DNA from: Arsenophonus sp046530765 | GTDB taxonomy: Bacteria; Pseudomonadota; Gammaproteobacteria; Enterobacterales; Enterobacteriaceae | Reading direction: 5' to 3' | NCBI GenBank assembly: GCA_046530765.1 | Contig: JBHEQS010000001.1 | Location: 1 to 64,000 of the forward strand | Length of the DNA: 64,000 nucleotides | Shown here: positions 49,827 through 61,907 of the stretch, piece after piece | How the letters are laid out: the number at the start of each line of letters is the position of its first letter | Numbering within the stretch: the stretch's first letter is position 1 | Notes under the pieces: model-generated | What the model saw: only the letters and a program-made list of their open reading frames with translations | Told to the model about the DNA's origin: nothing | The model's database searches: none | Position numbers and translations under genes: made by a program

Positions 49827-52296
49827 ATTATTCTATTTCAAAATTGTCAATCTTATATATAGTTAAATTTGTTTTTTATTTGATTTATATAGTACTTTAT
49901 GCTAAATAATTATTAAATTAACTATTTTTTGTGTTTATTATCTTAATTATTACTAATGTTAGTTTTTATTTTTATATTATATTTTTAGTTTTAAACATTT
50001 ATTAAGAAAATAGAATTATAAAAATAATATATTATAACAATTTGTCTTATATAATTATATATATAAAAACTATATTTAATTATTATCTAGTTATTTAAAA
50101 TTAATTATTATATTTTTTGATTAAATAGTGCATAAGTATTTAATTTTTTCAGTCTAGTGCTAATAAATTATTATTTTAATAATAATCTTTATTTATTAAA
50201 TTAATCTATCAATATTTTATTAATTTTATATACTTTTAATTTATTCATATTTATTTTTAATAATGATTTGTTATCATTTCGGCATTAATGCGCTTATTTC
50301 TAAAAGACAATAGTTTTTATAATTTTAATATAAATATATTTTATTTTATAATAAATACATTAATATATATAATTTTTCAAGGTTTTTATTGTTAAAATTT
50401 TTAATAAATTTTGTTAATTATTATTTTAATACAACACAGTTATAAGATATAAAGTTTTAAATTGTATTTAATTTTTATAAATTAACTAATTTAATCAGAT
50501 ATAATTAAATCATATGATGCATGTAAATAAATAATCTACAAATATAGATTAAGTTTATAATAAAAATTATTTATTAACATTTTAATAAATTGTTAATAAA
50601 CTTTACAAGTTATACATTAAATAATAATAGATTCAAATATATTATTATTATATTAAGTTAGACTAAATTAGTAGTTATAAAAAATATGATAAGAATCTTT
50701 CTGTAAGTACATACTGGTTTATTTGATGTATTTGCTGTTTTAATGTTATTAATTTTAAAATTTATTAAAATAGTTTTAATAAATTTATTTTGTTAATTAT
50801 AATAAATTATTTTATTCAAAAATTAGATAACTATCAATATAATACTATGTTTATATTTCGTTTTTATTTTACAAGATCTTCGTTTATTAATATAATAGAT
50901 AATATCCTATTTTATTAACAGAAAATATTATCTAAGTATGTTATTATTGTATGATTAATAATCAAGCAAAAATGTTTCAAATTTTTTATAAAAATTAAAT
51001 AAAACTTATAGTCAATAGTTGTTTATCTTTAACTTAATTCAAGCTATTAAGCTTAGTAATAAAATTATATTTAATTCAATATTTAGTTATCAATTCAATA
51101 TTTATAATGTTTTAAAATTCATACATATTTATGAATTACTTTAATAATATGATTTAATATTTTTATGCAATATATTTTTGTATTACTAAAATTTTTTAAA
51201 TAAATTAAATTAATATTTTTTTAATTATTAAAATTGATATTGAAAATAGTTATTTTTAAATTAAGATATTTAGAATTCTAATGCTATACTTTCTGTTTTA
51301 ATTAAATATTCTTTTGTGGTTGATACATAAAAAATATTATCAATAATAGCTTTAGATTTTTTGTATTTAAATAAAATTAATTAAGTATATTATTTAATCT
51401 ATTAATTTTATCTTATATTTTTACTTTTTTTTATTTTATATAAAAAACCTTATTTAATATTTTTATACATTTATCATTTAACTATTTTAAAAGTTTTAAA
51501 TATTTTTAAATTAGAAACTTTTAGTAAAAATATTTACTCTAAAATAATAATGTCAATTATTGTGATTAATATAAATTTTGTAAGTTTTTTAATTTTTATA
51601 CGATCAATAAATTTTATATTAATATATAATTGTATATTAATAAAAATTATTTTATATTTACTACTAACTATTTTAAGTTATAGTATAAAAATATTTTTTT
51701 ATCTAGAGTTACAAACTAATTATTATAAATTAATATATTAATTCATTCCATTAAATCAAGAAAGTGTAATTTTGTAACTAACTTTTTATTATATTTTATT
51801 TAAATAAAATAAAAATACTAAACATTTTAAATAAATTTATAAAAAATTTAAATATAATAATTAAAAATTTATTATTATTAATTATTGATTGTAAATTTAT
51901 ATGAATAGAAAAATAATTCAATCAAATTTATTGTTTATATTTATAACTGATAATTATATTAAATAGAGTTTAATTTGTTTTAAACAATAATTAATGTTTA
52001 AAGTGAATTAGTAGTAATATTTAATTATTGACTTAAAATATTTTAATTATTAATAAATTAAGTAATCCTATTATATAATTAAGTTAATGTTTTAAAAAGT
52101 TGAAATTATTTTAATTATTATTAAAGTTATTTAGTAACTAATTTTTAAGTTTTATAATAATAATTTTTAGATCTTAAATAAATTATTTACTAAATTATAG
52201 TAATGACGATACATTAGTTTTATTAAATTAATAGTAAAATTAATTAATTTATCAAATGTATTATAAAAGTCTATTAGCATTATAGACAATAATAAC

Positions 52297-52335
52297 TTAA
52301 TTTTAATTTTAATTTTAATTTTAATTTTAATTTAA
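52297..52335. repeat. 6-bp tandem repeat (TTTTAA), 5 copies
   Basis: Five full copies of TTTTAA with partial copies at both edges, about 560 bp upstream of gmhA. Confidence 0.85.
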
Positions 52336-52633
52336 ATTCAAAGATAAATTATTGGTTATATTTTATAAGCGTTTATACCAACTGAAAAAAAAATTAATAT
52401 TTATATAATCACACAAATATTTATATTAAGTCATCTTTCTATTTTCTTATAATAAGTATATTAAATCTAAGATTACATTATTAATAAAATTAAACGGATA
52501 ATACTGTTATTGTTACATGAATCAGTTATTTAAACTATTATTATATTTGTTATTATATAATAATATTATTTTAATAAAATAATTTAAACAAATAATTAAA
52601 TAATTTAGATTATATTAAAAGTAAGATATTAAG

Positions 52634-52700
52634 TTTTTGTTTTTATTTGCTTAAGTTCTATTAATGTGTTAATTAGAACTTAAGCAAATAAAAACAAAAA
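52634..52700. repeat. Hairpin, 27-bp perfect stem
   Basis: 52634-52660 is the exact reverse complement of 52674-52700, with a 13-nt loop that can itself pair four more bases (TTAA/TTAA around TGTG) past a one-base bulge. The outer parts of the stem are T-rich on one side and A-rich on the other, like a bidirectional terminator. It lies 198-264 bp upstream of the gmhA ATG, where it could insulate gmhA from upstream transcription. Confidence 0.95.
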
Positions 52701-52847
52701 TAGAAAAAATATAAAAATTAGTTGCAAAATTTATACTTTTTATATTTATAAAGATAAATTAAAATAAAGTCTCTTTGCTATATATTAATTTCAAAATATT
52801 TTTACTAGTAAATATAATTGATACTTTTCTCATTAGCTGTAATAGGT

Positions 52848-52853
52848 TATAAT
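52848..52853 (+). promoter_or_regulatory. Possible -10 box for gmhA
   Basis: Perfect TATAAT 44 nt before the gmhA ATG. The only TTGATA upstream is 24 nt away, too far for a standard promoter, so a -35 is not evident. Positional support only. Confidence 0.3.
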
Positions 52854-52897
52854 AAATATTTTAAGAAAAATTATACGTTTAAATAGGAGTGGAAATA

Positions 52898-53476
52898 ATG
52901 TATGACAAGTTTATCTATGCTGAATTAGAAGAGTCTGAGATAACATTAAAAAATTTTCTTAATAACAAAGAAAATATAGATGCAATTGAACAATCAGCAA
53001 TTGTGTTATCAGATGCCTTTAAAGCAGGCAGTAAAGTATTAGCTTGCGGTAATGGCGGCTCGCACTGTGATGCCATGCATTTTTCAGAAGAATTAACCGG
53101 TCGCTATAGTAAAAATAGATCAGGTTATCCAGCAATTGTAATTTCTGATGTTGGTCATATCTCTTGTGTTGCTAATGATTTTGGATATGATTATGTTTTT
53201 TCTCGTTATATAGAGGCAATAGGAAAAAATGGTGATATATTATTTGCGATTTCAACATCAGGCAATTCTAGAAACATTATTAAAGCAATTGAATCTGCAC
53301 ATTCTAAAGAAATGCAAGTAATAGCGTTAACAGGCAGAGATGGTGGAAGAATATCGGAAATAGTTGATATTGAAATTAGAGTAGCTCATTTTAATGATCC
53401 AGATAGAATACAAGAAGTTCATATTAAAGTGATACATATTTTAATTAAACTAATAGAAAAGAAAATGATAAAATGA
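52898..53476 (+). CDS. gmhA: Phosphoheptose isomerase (sedoheptulose 7-phosphate isomerase)
   Basis: First step of ADP-heptose synthesis for the LPS inner core: sedoheptulose 7-phosphate to D-glycero-D-manno-heptose 7-phosphate. It has 192 residues, identical in length to E. coli GmhA. SIS-domain motifs are clear: CGNGGSHCDAMHFSEELTGR (50-69), STSGNS (119-124) and the C-terminal RIQEVHIKVIHILIKLIE. Active-site and zinc residues H61, E65, Q172 and H180 are all present. The ATG at 52898 is chosen because AGGAG ends 8 nt before it and it gives the E. coli start; an in-frame GTG three codons earlier (52889) overlaps that ribosome site and is unlikely. It is monocistronic, ending in its own strong terminator. 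Retention implies the cell still makes heptosylated LPS. Confidence 0.98.
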   Translation: MYDKFIYAELEESEITLKNFLNNKENIDAIEQSAIVLSDAFKAGSKVLACGNGGSHCDAMHFSEELTGRYSKNRSGYPAIVISDVGHISCVANDFGYDYVFSRYIEAIGKNGDILFAISTSGNSRNIIKAIESAHSKEMQVIALTGRDGGRISEIVDIEIRVAHFNDPDRIQEVHIKVIHILIKLIEKKMIK

Positions 53477-53515
53477 TAGTATCATGCACTTATATAGATA
53501 AGTGCATGATACTAT
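53476..53515 (+). terminator. gmhA terminator, 18-bp perfect stem
   Basis: Arms 53476-53493 and 53498-53515 are exact reverse complements around an ATAG loop. The left arm starts on the last base of the gmhA TGA stop. The stem contains the G/C-bearing core ATCATGCACTT, and only a short T-rich stretch follows. Its position right on the gene end makes a role in 3'-end formation or mRNA protection likely. Confidence 0.8.
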
Positions 53516-54900
53516 TTAATACCATTAAACTAAAATTTAAAATTCAATTATCACATAATTGATATAGAATTGTGAATTACTTTATATTAATGTTAATCTC
53601 TTAAGAGATATTAATCTCATTTTAACTTTTCTAGTTTTTTAATAATATAAGCGATATAGGCAATAAAAAATATTTATTGCATAATTTTATTAATGTCAAG
53701 TTTAATAAATATTTAAAGATCTGTAATATATATAACTTCTATTTTATGTTTTGTGTAAAAAATATATTATTAAGTCAAATATAGTGTTTGTATGTATTAA
53801 TTCAATATATATTTACAATTTAGTATTAATATATTTTGCTTATCAGAAAATTATAAAAAATTAAATTATGTACTTTATATAGTAGTTTAATAAGTATCAA
53901 ATTAAAAGTATTATTTTATAATTAGAAAAATACATAGTTAACCAATACTTTATTATATTTTTTATTAATCTTAAAAAATATAATAAAAATTAATAACTAC
54001 TTACAATATTACAATTTATTGCTAATTTTTATAATTTAATTTAATGTGTATATTACTAATATAACTTACATATAAATTATAAGATGTGATATTTTTACTA
54101 ATTTATATTGACTACATCACAAAACATATTTTATAAAAAGGTGTTTTTTAAAATATTTTTATTAAAATTGATCTTTAAAAATATACTAAGATAATTGATA
54201 TAATATTAATAATTGGCTCATATAGATTTTAGTTGATCATTATAAGTAAAAATAATTTACTTTTCAATCTTTTATTTTATTTTGTTTTATTTATCAAGAA
54301 AGTATTTTATTTACTTGTTATTAATTACATCTATTTATTTTTTTATTTAAATGCTTATATGTGAATTTTATTTAGTGTATAATGTAATAATATTAATTGC
54401 ATAATAAAAATTAGCCATAATATATCAGTTAACTAATGTAGAACTATCATATATTTTTAAATAAAAGGTAGTATATAATCATAATTATACTAACTATGAA
54501 AATATAAACTAAAAGTATTATAATATTTTATATAAAGTTTGATATTAAAAATAAATTTTGATTAAAACATAAATATCATTTTTTTTCGTTGTTTACTTGA
54601 AGTGCTTATTTTAAAAAAAATAAATCTTAATTATAATAGAAAATGATAAGAAATTTCATATATATTATGTATATATTGCATCAAGTCAATTAATAAAAGA
54701 CTAATCTAATAACAAACCATAAATAAAAAATTAATAAATTATAATTTTATGTAAAATATATCTGTTTAGATATAAAAGATATAATATAATTAAATATGAG
54801 TATAGAATTTAATGAAATTATACTTAGTTTATCACTATGTTTAATTGTTAATATTTAACACTTTATGCTAAAAATATAATTAATAACATATATTTATAAT
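53516..54900. other. Spacer between gmhA and fabR
   Basis: 1.4 kb between the ends of two convergent genes, without an open frame of note. No terminator-like hairpin is obvious near the fabR end. Confidence 0.65.
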
Positions 54901-55569
54901 TCAATTAAAAATAAGGCTTTTTTCTATATAATTTGATATTATTTTTTTATATTCGTGACGACGATTCCAGTAATATCCACCCCTTGTAATTATTCTAATT
55001 TGTAAAACTAATCTATCTTCTAAAAGTTGTATTTTTTTCTTATCAATATCCAATGCTTTCGCACCTGCACTAAATACAATAGTAACCATGGCTTCTGCCT
55101 GTAACTCGGTAAAATGTCTAGGCATATTACTTTCTTGTTGTAAGTAATCAGCTAATTCAGCAATAAAATGTTTAATTTCTCTATCAACTGCTGCACGAAA
55201 TTCATATGACGTACCAGAGCGTTCGCGTAACAATAGTCGAAAGGCATTTGGATTATTACAAATAAATTCCATAAAAGTAGCAACAGATGTTCGAATAATA
55301 CTACCTCCATTTGCTATTCTCTGTCGTGCTTTGCGCATTAATTGACGTAGCATAAGCCCACTTTCATTAACCATTGTTAATCCTAATTCATCAACATCGC
55401 GAAAATGTCGATAAAAAGAAGTAGGTGCAATGCCAGCCTCTCTAGAAACTTCACGCAAACTTAAACTAGTAAAGCTACGTTCAGAGCTTAATTGACTAAA
55501 GGCAGCTTTTATTAGAGAGCGTCGTGTTTTTTCTTTCTGCTTTGCTCTGACCCCTATAATATTACTCAC
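54901..55569 (-). CDS. fabR: TetR-family repressor of unsaturated fatty acid synthesis
   Basis: FabR represses fabA and fabB in response to the ratio of unsaturated to saturated acyl-CoA/acyl-ACP. As read (222 residues from GTG) it has the N-terminal TetR helix-turn-helix, with SLREVSREAGIAPTSFYRHF at about 37-56, and closely follows E. coli FabR to GGYYWNRR near 202. After that the tail is different and Lys/Ile/Asn-rich. The start is unusual. E. coli FabR can be read from the Met of MGVRAQQKEK; here that Met position is ATA (Ile5). The GTG at 55569 has its only purine-rich site, AAGAGG, 13 nt away. An ATT two codons further upstream would be spaced 7 nt from it. Keeping a fatty-acid regulator is uncommon in strongly reduced genomes. 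The neighbouring E. coli genes yijD and sthA are absent. Confidence 0.93.
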   Translation of the reverse strand: MSNIIGVRAKQKEKTRRSLIKAAFSQLSSERSFTSLSLREVSREAGIAPTSFYRHFRDVDELGLTMVNESGLMLRQLMRKARQRIANGGSIIRTSVATFMEFICNNPNAFRLLLRERSGTSYEFRAAVDREIKHFIAELADYLQQESNMPRHFTELQAEAMVTIVFSAGAKALDIDKKKIQLLEDRLVLQIRIITRGGYYWNRRHEYKKIISNYIEKSLIFN

Positions 55570-55941
55570 AGCAATTAATATACCTCTTATATAATAATAT
55601 AATTTAACAACTATATTAAATTTTAATAAATTTACAGTATCCTAAGTTTAAATAAAATATAAGAAATTTTTATTTATTAATACATAAAAATAAATCTCAT
55701 ATTAAAATGAATTAAAAAAATAATGTTAAAGTAAATTATCTGTTTTTGTTTGCATAATTATATGTTATATCGAATATTACACATGCAATCATATATAATT
55801 ATTATTTATTCAGCGAATATAAATAAAATTTTAAATAAAATTTTAAATAATTATAGGTTAATGTAAAATTTACAGTTATTTAACGTTACAATAAAATTAT
55901 CGTATTTTTCTAATTATAAATAATTTTATATAAATGTCTTT

Positions 55942-55983
55942 ACATACTCTTAGTAAAATTTAATAATGCTACTAAGAGTATGT
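55942..55983. repeat. Hairpin, 14-bp perfect stem
   Basis: 55942-55955 and 55970-55983 are exact reverse complements (ACATACTCTTAGTA arm) with a 14-nt loop. It sits about 370 bp upstream of the fabR start, too far for a simple operator, and is probably an old terminator. Confidence 0.7.
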
Positions 55984-56357
55984 TATAAATTAACAATTTT
56001 AGGCTTTTAGTTATTTTTATATGATATCATCAAACAATGCAATCATGTAAATAATCAATAAGAATATATGCTATAAATTTCTTGTGAATAAAATAGTTAC
56101 AACATCTTTATAAATTAAACTTTTTATTAAAAATATAGATTAAAGTTATTTATATACATAGCTTTTATTGTATTTTTACATTTTAAAGTTATTATTTAAA
56201 TTGTTTACTATCTTTATTCTTTTTTGTTGTATCAATTTTTAAAATATGTGCATTTAAAATGATGATTTAATTTAATATGTAATCATAAGTTTACTTTATT
56301 ATTTATAGTATAATATAGTTTTCTATAATATACTTTATCTTTTAGATATTTAATGAA

Positions 56358-56395
56358 AAAATTGATCTTATTACTTTTATAATAAGATCAATTTT
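56358..56395. repeat. Hairpin, 16-bp perfect stem
   Basis: 56358-56373 and 56380-56395 are exact reverse complements with a 6-nt loop, A-tract on the left and T-tract on the right. It looks like an intrinsic terminator, but no gene precedes it. Confidence 0.8.
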
Positions 56396-59300
56396 AATTT
56401 TTAAATGAAATGTTAGTAGTTTATTACATTATTTAAAATAATAATCTTTGTTGTTTATCGCTATAAATAATATAAAAATTTAATTATCATATGATGCATA
56501 ATAATTACTAATCTTAAAACAGATAAAAATTATAGATATAATTTTATATTATATAAATATCCAAGAAAATACTGATGATATAAATTTTAAAAATATTGAT
56601 ATTACAATCAATGCTTGATATCTGATTACATTTTTTAACACTTATCTTAATACGTAATATAAAAATTATTCTTATTATGTATAAACAGGCAGATATTTTG
56701 ATTTAAATTTATTTTTTATAATTAAAGTTATCAGTTGAGTGAATTGGATAAAATTAGCTATAGTGATATATATTTAATTGCAAGAATGAATCAGTAATAT
56801 CTATAAAATAATTATTTTTTATAATTATTATTTATTATTAAATTTGAGACAAATAATTTAAACTTTTCTTTAGATAGCAAATATAAAAGATTAGTGCAAT
56901 AAGTTTAAAAATCAAATTTTTCATAAAATATTAAAAAATTTTAAATATGCTATATATTTAGTTATATTATTTAAATCATTAACATTTATTAATTAATCAC
57001 ACATAAAATATCAAATCAATATTATTTCGTTAAAAAATAATTTTTGTACGTATAGTTATCAAGAAATATTTTTTAGTTGATCTAGCGTGTATTAAATTAT
57101 TTATTTTAAGAAAATAGAATTCAATATTTATAATAATTAATAGTTATTTTTTTTAAAAATATCAATATGTTTATTTATGATTTATTTAAGTACTTATGTT
57201 CATAATAATTTATAATAAACAATTTAGAATATTTATAAATTAAAAAAAATAAACACAAAGTAATCTTAATAAAATAAAGGCAATAAATATTCTTAAATCT
57301 TATCTATTTTACGTATGTAAAATGGATAAGACGTTGATCAATAATTACTTATTATTATGTTTAATAATGTTTAAAAATTATTTGAATAAAAGTACTATAT
57401 TTCATTTCAGAAAAATGAAAGAATATTTTATATATCTTAATTACGTAAAGATCTATAATTTTTAAAAATAAGTAATTTTTATTAAATCATTATGCGAATT
57501 ATAGACATTTACTTTATAAATTTCTATCTTAAATGATTTTCATATAACAAATTTTTAATAAAATTCTATTTATTTTCGATATTGTTTATTTTAAACAGAA
57601 CAGCTTGCCATTATTTATTTTTTTGTAAAAAATGAATGTTTATGTGTTTAAGCTTTAAATGTAAATTTGTTGTAATTTTAATATATATTAAAATGATGTA
57701 ATATTAAAAATATTATGTAAAGAATATTGCTTAATTATAGCAATTGATTTTATATATAATATATTTAACGATATTATACTTTATAAAATATCATTTCTTG
57801 CAAATTTTAATTTCTTCTATTATCCTTCTGACTCGTTCAATTAATATAAAAGTTTAGTAATTTGAATACTTATTAATTTACTAACTAAGATTAAACAAGA
57901 ATTATTTTCTCTTTATAAAAAGTTTATTATAATTAACAAATAAAATATTTATATCTATATTCATTCAAAATAGATATTTAATTTTATATTTTAACAAATA
58001 TAAAATTAAATTATAATTAATTAATAACGTCAACTATAAAAATTTACTTAATATTTATCAGTAAATAATATCAATTTCTTAATTTTAATTTTTTAAATTA
58101 TTTTTTTTGTAAAATATTTTTAAAATAATTATATAAATAGTTTAATAATTTCATATATAAAATTGATTTTTCTTTATTTTTATATTGCTATTAACATTAA
58201 AATTAATAATAATTAAAATTTAATTAATAATATTGATTGTAAGTAAAGATAATAAAATATAAGTAATATTTTATATAATTCTTAAGATTTCTATGTTTAG
58301 AAATAACTGTTTTTAGAGATTTATCATAAATTTAATTTATTAATTATTTCATCTGAAGTAATTAAAATATCACTTTATATGCATCTAAATATAATTCATA
58401 TTTATAGTTTTTAAAAAAATATTTTTAATATTATTAAAATTTATTGATAAATTATATATTTTATATATTGAAAATATAAAATTATTTATTTCTATTATTT
58501 ATGTTTTAGTTAACAACGACATAAAAATAATTTTTATACATAATCAGCCTATCTTGTATGAAAAAAATAATTTTGTTAATCTAAAAAATTATTTATATAT
58601 TAATTAATAATTCATTATAAATCTTGAATTATTAATTATATGACATTTTATTATTCTCAATCTTCATATTAATAAATTGCATATTTAAATACAATTTATG
58701 ATGTTTGTTAATTTAGTCATTAAAGTGTTCAATGTATGGTGCACTAATGATATTAGTTTGATATATGATATTTAATATTTTTGATTAAATAATAAATTTC
58801 ATTGTACACTCATCATGACAATGATGGAAATTACATTTCCTAATAATGATAATTACATATATATTTAAATATATAAAAAATAAGTTTTTAATTACAAAAA
58901 AATAAATAAATTACTAATACTATAATAAAATTTATTAACTATAGTTAATTAAAATCATTAACTATAAATTGGATACAATATATATTCTGTATTTTTAAAG
59001 GTAATGATTAATGATAAAATCATAAAAAGTTATATTTTATTAAATAAATTATATAACTATTAATTACTTTTAATAAACATTTTTATATAAAAACAATTCA
59101 AATATTAATATTAGATTATATTGTTCTATTGTAAACAAACTCATCAATATTATGAATCATTAAAATTAAATTAATAAAATAAATAATTAAATAACTTTAA
59201 AGTAAAGTAGAATTTTTGATTAAAATAAGCAATCAAATTAAAAAAATAAAATAAGTTCTGTGTAAGTTTAATTCAATTGATGTCTAATTATTATTTAAAT

Positions 59301-61907
59301 TAAATAACTTGATAAAATATAAATAATTTAATTTATATTTTTTTCTTAAAACATTTTAAAATATTATTTTTAAATATAAAAATTTGCAAAATATTAATTT
59401 ATTTAATAGTTAATAAAATTATAACAATCTTTATATTTTCTGAATGTTTATACATTTTTTAAATATTAATAAATTAAATAAATATATTTATTTAATGTTT
59501 ATAAATAAAATTAATAAAGAACAATATATCATTATTTTGTGACAATTAAATATATCAAATTTCTTTAAATAAAATTAAATTTTGAATAGTGATCAATCCA
59601 TTATAAATTGAAAATAAATAAATGAATTAGATATAGTAATTATTTTCTTATTTAATATAAAAATTAAATTTCTTATAATATTAGCATTTTGAATATGTCA
59701 TTAATTGATGCAAGAAAATAAAATTTTATAAAACATAAAATTTTGTTTTCCTAATATAATTATGGTCCTTATTGTCATATATACAACATTAAGTAAATAA
59801 TTAATTTTATCATGTTCTAACTGGATGTATAAGGAAAATATTGTACAACGTTAAATATTAGTTATTTCTTTTAAATTTAAATTAACTTTATCATTAAAAT
59901 AACATTACGTTATACCTCTTCTTATAACATAGAAATGAGACTACTTGTCTAGTATTATCATTATAAAATTGTAACTCTATAGTTAAAAGTAAATTACTAA
60001 CACATTAATGTCATGACAAAAAGAAAACATAATATAAATAAATAAGTAAGATATAGTAAAATTACTTTAGGTTGTTTGGGTATATAAATAGAAAATAAAA
60101 TATAAAGATTATATATATTTTTTTATTTTATTCATCTTACATCTATCCAATTAATTGATAGAATAGATATAAAATGAATTATATATTTATTTAGTATAAA
60201 TTATACTATTTTGAGTAATTAATGAATAAAATATATTGCAATTAATATTTTCTCGAATAATTCATATATATAAAATCTATTAGTTCAAATTTATTTATTA
60301 TTTATGTTTTACTAAAAATTTTTATAATTTTAGTTTAAAACTATTATACAACTTAATATATTCAAGCTGCTTTTTGAAAGCATCAAGCGATATGATTAAT
60401 ATATCTGTCTTTATATTATTTATTATATTTTAATTATACTTTATTAATCTTTTTATAATTGTAAAAAAAAGATTTTATCTTAGGATGAATTTTTATATTA
60501 ATATTTAGTATATGTTTATAAATATATATAAACTTTCAAGCATCAATTATGTTTAATACGTTTTATTTTTCTTAAGTATCACTTTGTACAAAAAAAACTA
60601 ATAAATAAATTATTTTAATAATATTATTTAAATAAATCTTTTACTATATGCTACTTTTAATAAATTTAGTGGAATTAATTTTTTATAAAACTTGTATATA
60701 TAATACATATACTATTAATATTAATAAGTTTATAGTTCTTATAAAAACAGAATATTTTCTATAAACTGAAACATAATATTATTTTATTGAAACAAGTTAT
60801 GCTTAAAATCTCAGACTATCTTATGTATACGACTAAAATTCTAATTTTTTATTAATTTAAAAAAAATAAAATACTTTCTTATACATTCTTAGTATGTAAA
60901 GAATAGAGTCAGAAAAGATATTTTAAAATTTTAACTTGGATATCATGTATATAATTATAGTTATTTATGAACAGCAAGTTTAGTATACTATTTTTAATGT
61001 AAATATTCAGGTTTTTTGTATATTTGTGAATAAATAATACAGAAATAGATTATTATAGAAAAATAAGATTATATCTATCAATATATTTTTAAGAAAAATA
61101 TTATAAGTAACACTTAAAAACCGTCTGAAAACCAACTTAAACACATAATTATGGAAGATCTTATATATATTAGTAATTATTTAGCTAATTTAAAAAAAAC
61201 TTAACACTATAAAATATAAATTATTATTATAATTATAATAATATCAAATATTAAAATTTAATACATTCTCATTGCGTAATATTAACATTAGCTATTAGCA
61301 GCTTATGCTAATGAAAACTAGAGTTTATCTAAAAAAACTATATTTAACGCACGTTTGATTCTATACTTACCATTACTACATAAAAATATTTTAATATATC
61401 GGTAAAACATCCATAAATATTTTATTTATCTTAAATTATAAAATTATTTTAGTTTATTATATGTATAAATTGTTAGTAATCTTGAATACGATATTTATTA
61501 ATAAAATATTTGATATTTACGAAGATAAAATATGATAAATATTGCATTAATTATATTTAGCGATATTATATATAACATTTTATAATGAAAAAAAATAAAC
61601 TTAAATATAATTAAATCACATCAATTCTAACAACATAATTAATTTTTTGTATTTTTAGACACTAAAAGTTAATTATTGAATAATAAAGAATTAATAGCAG
61701 TTCTAAAACGTTATTAATAATTTACTTTAAGAAAAGGCATGCTGCATAATTCTATAGTGTTATCCAATCCTTCCAAGACATACTGATTAATTTTTAAATT
61801 AAATTCAACTCATGCTAAATTTAATTACGATATTGCATGTATCAACAATTCTGACTGTTGGCATAATTTATTTATTTTATATATTATAATTGTAGTTTTT
61901 TTTGTAA

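Larger units (their letters stand above)
47977..52897. other. 4.9-kb spacer between gshB and gmhA
   Basis: No supportable gene. rsmE and endA, which precede gshB in E. coli, are not recognisable. The stretch includes a 17-bp hairpin (49421-49462), an 8-bp tandem array (49771-49826), a 6-bp array (52297-52335) and a hairpin with a 27-bp stem (52634-52700). The plus strand is T-rich over much of 49-52 kb. Confidence 0.7.
55570..61907. other. 6.3-kb spacer between fabR and pepB
   Basis: No supportable gene on either strand. Two hairpins stand out (55942-55983 and 56358-56395), along with an imperfect terminator-like hairpin at about 59712-59752. The part from about 61.69 to 61.86 kb, just downstream of pepB, has raised G+C and may be a gene remnant. 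Confidence 0.7.

Noticed and set aside
51550..51741. 63-codon hydrophobic frame, plus strand
   Set aside because: Ile-rich product of AT-rich sequence, no supporting context.
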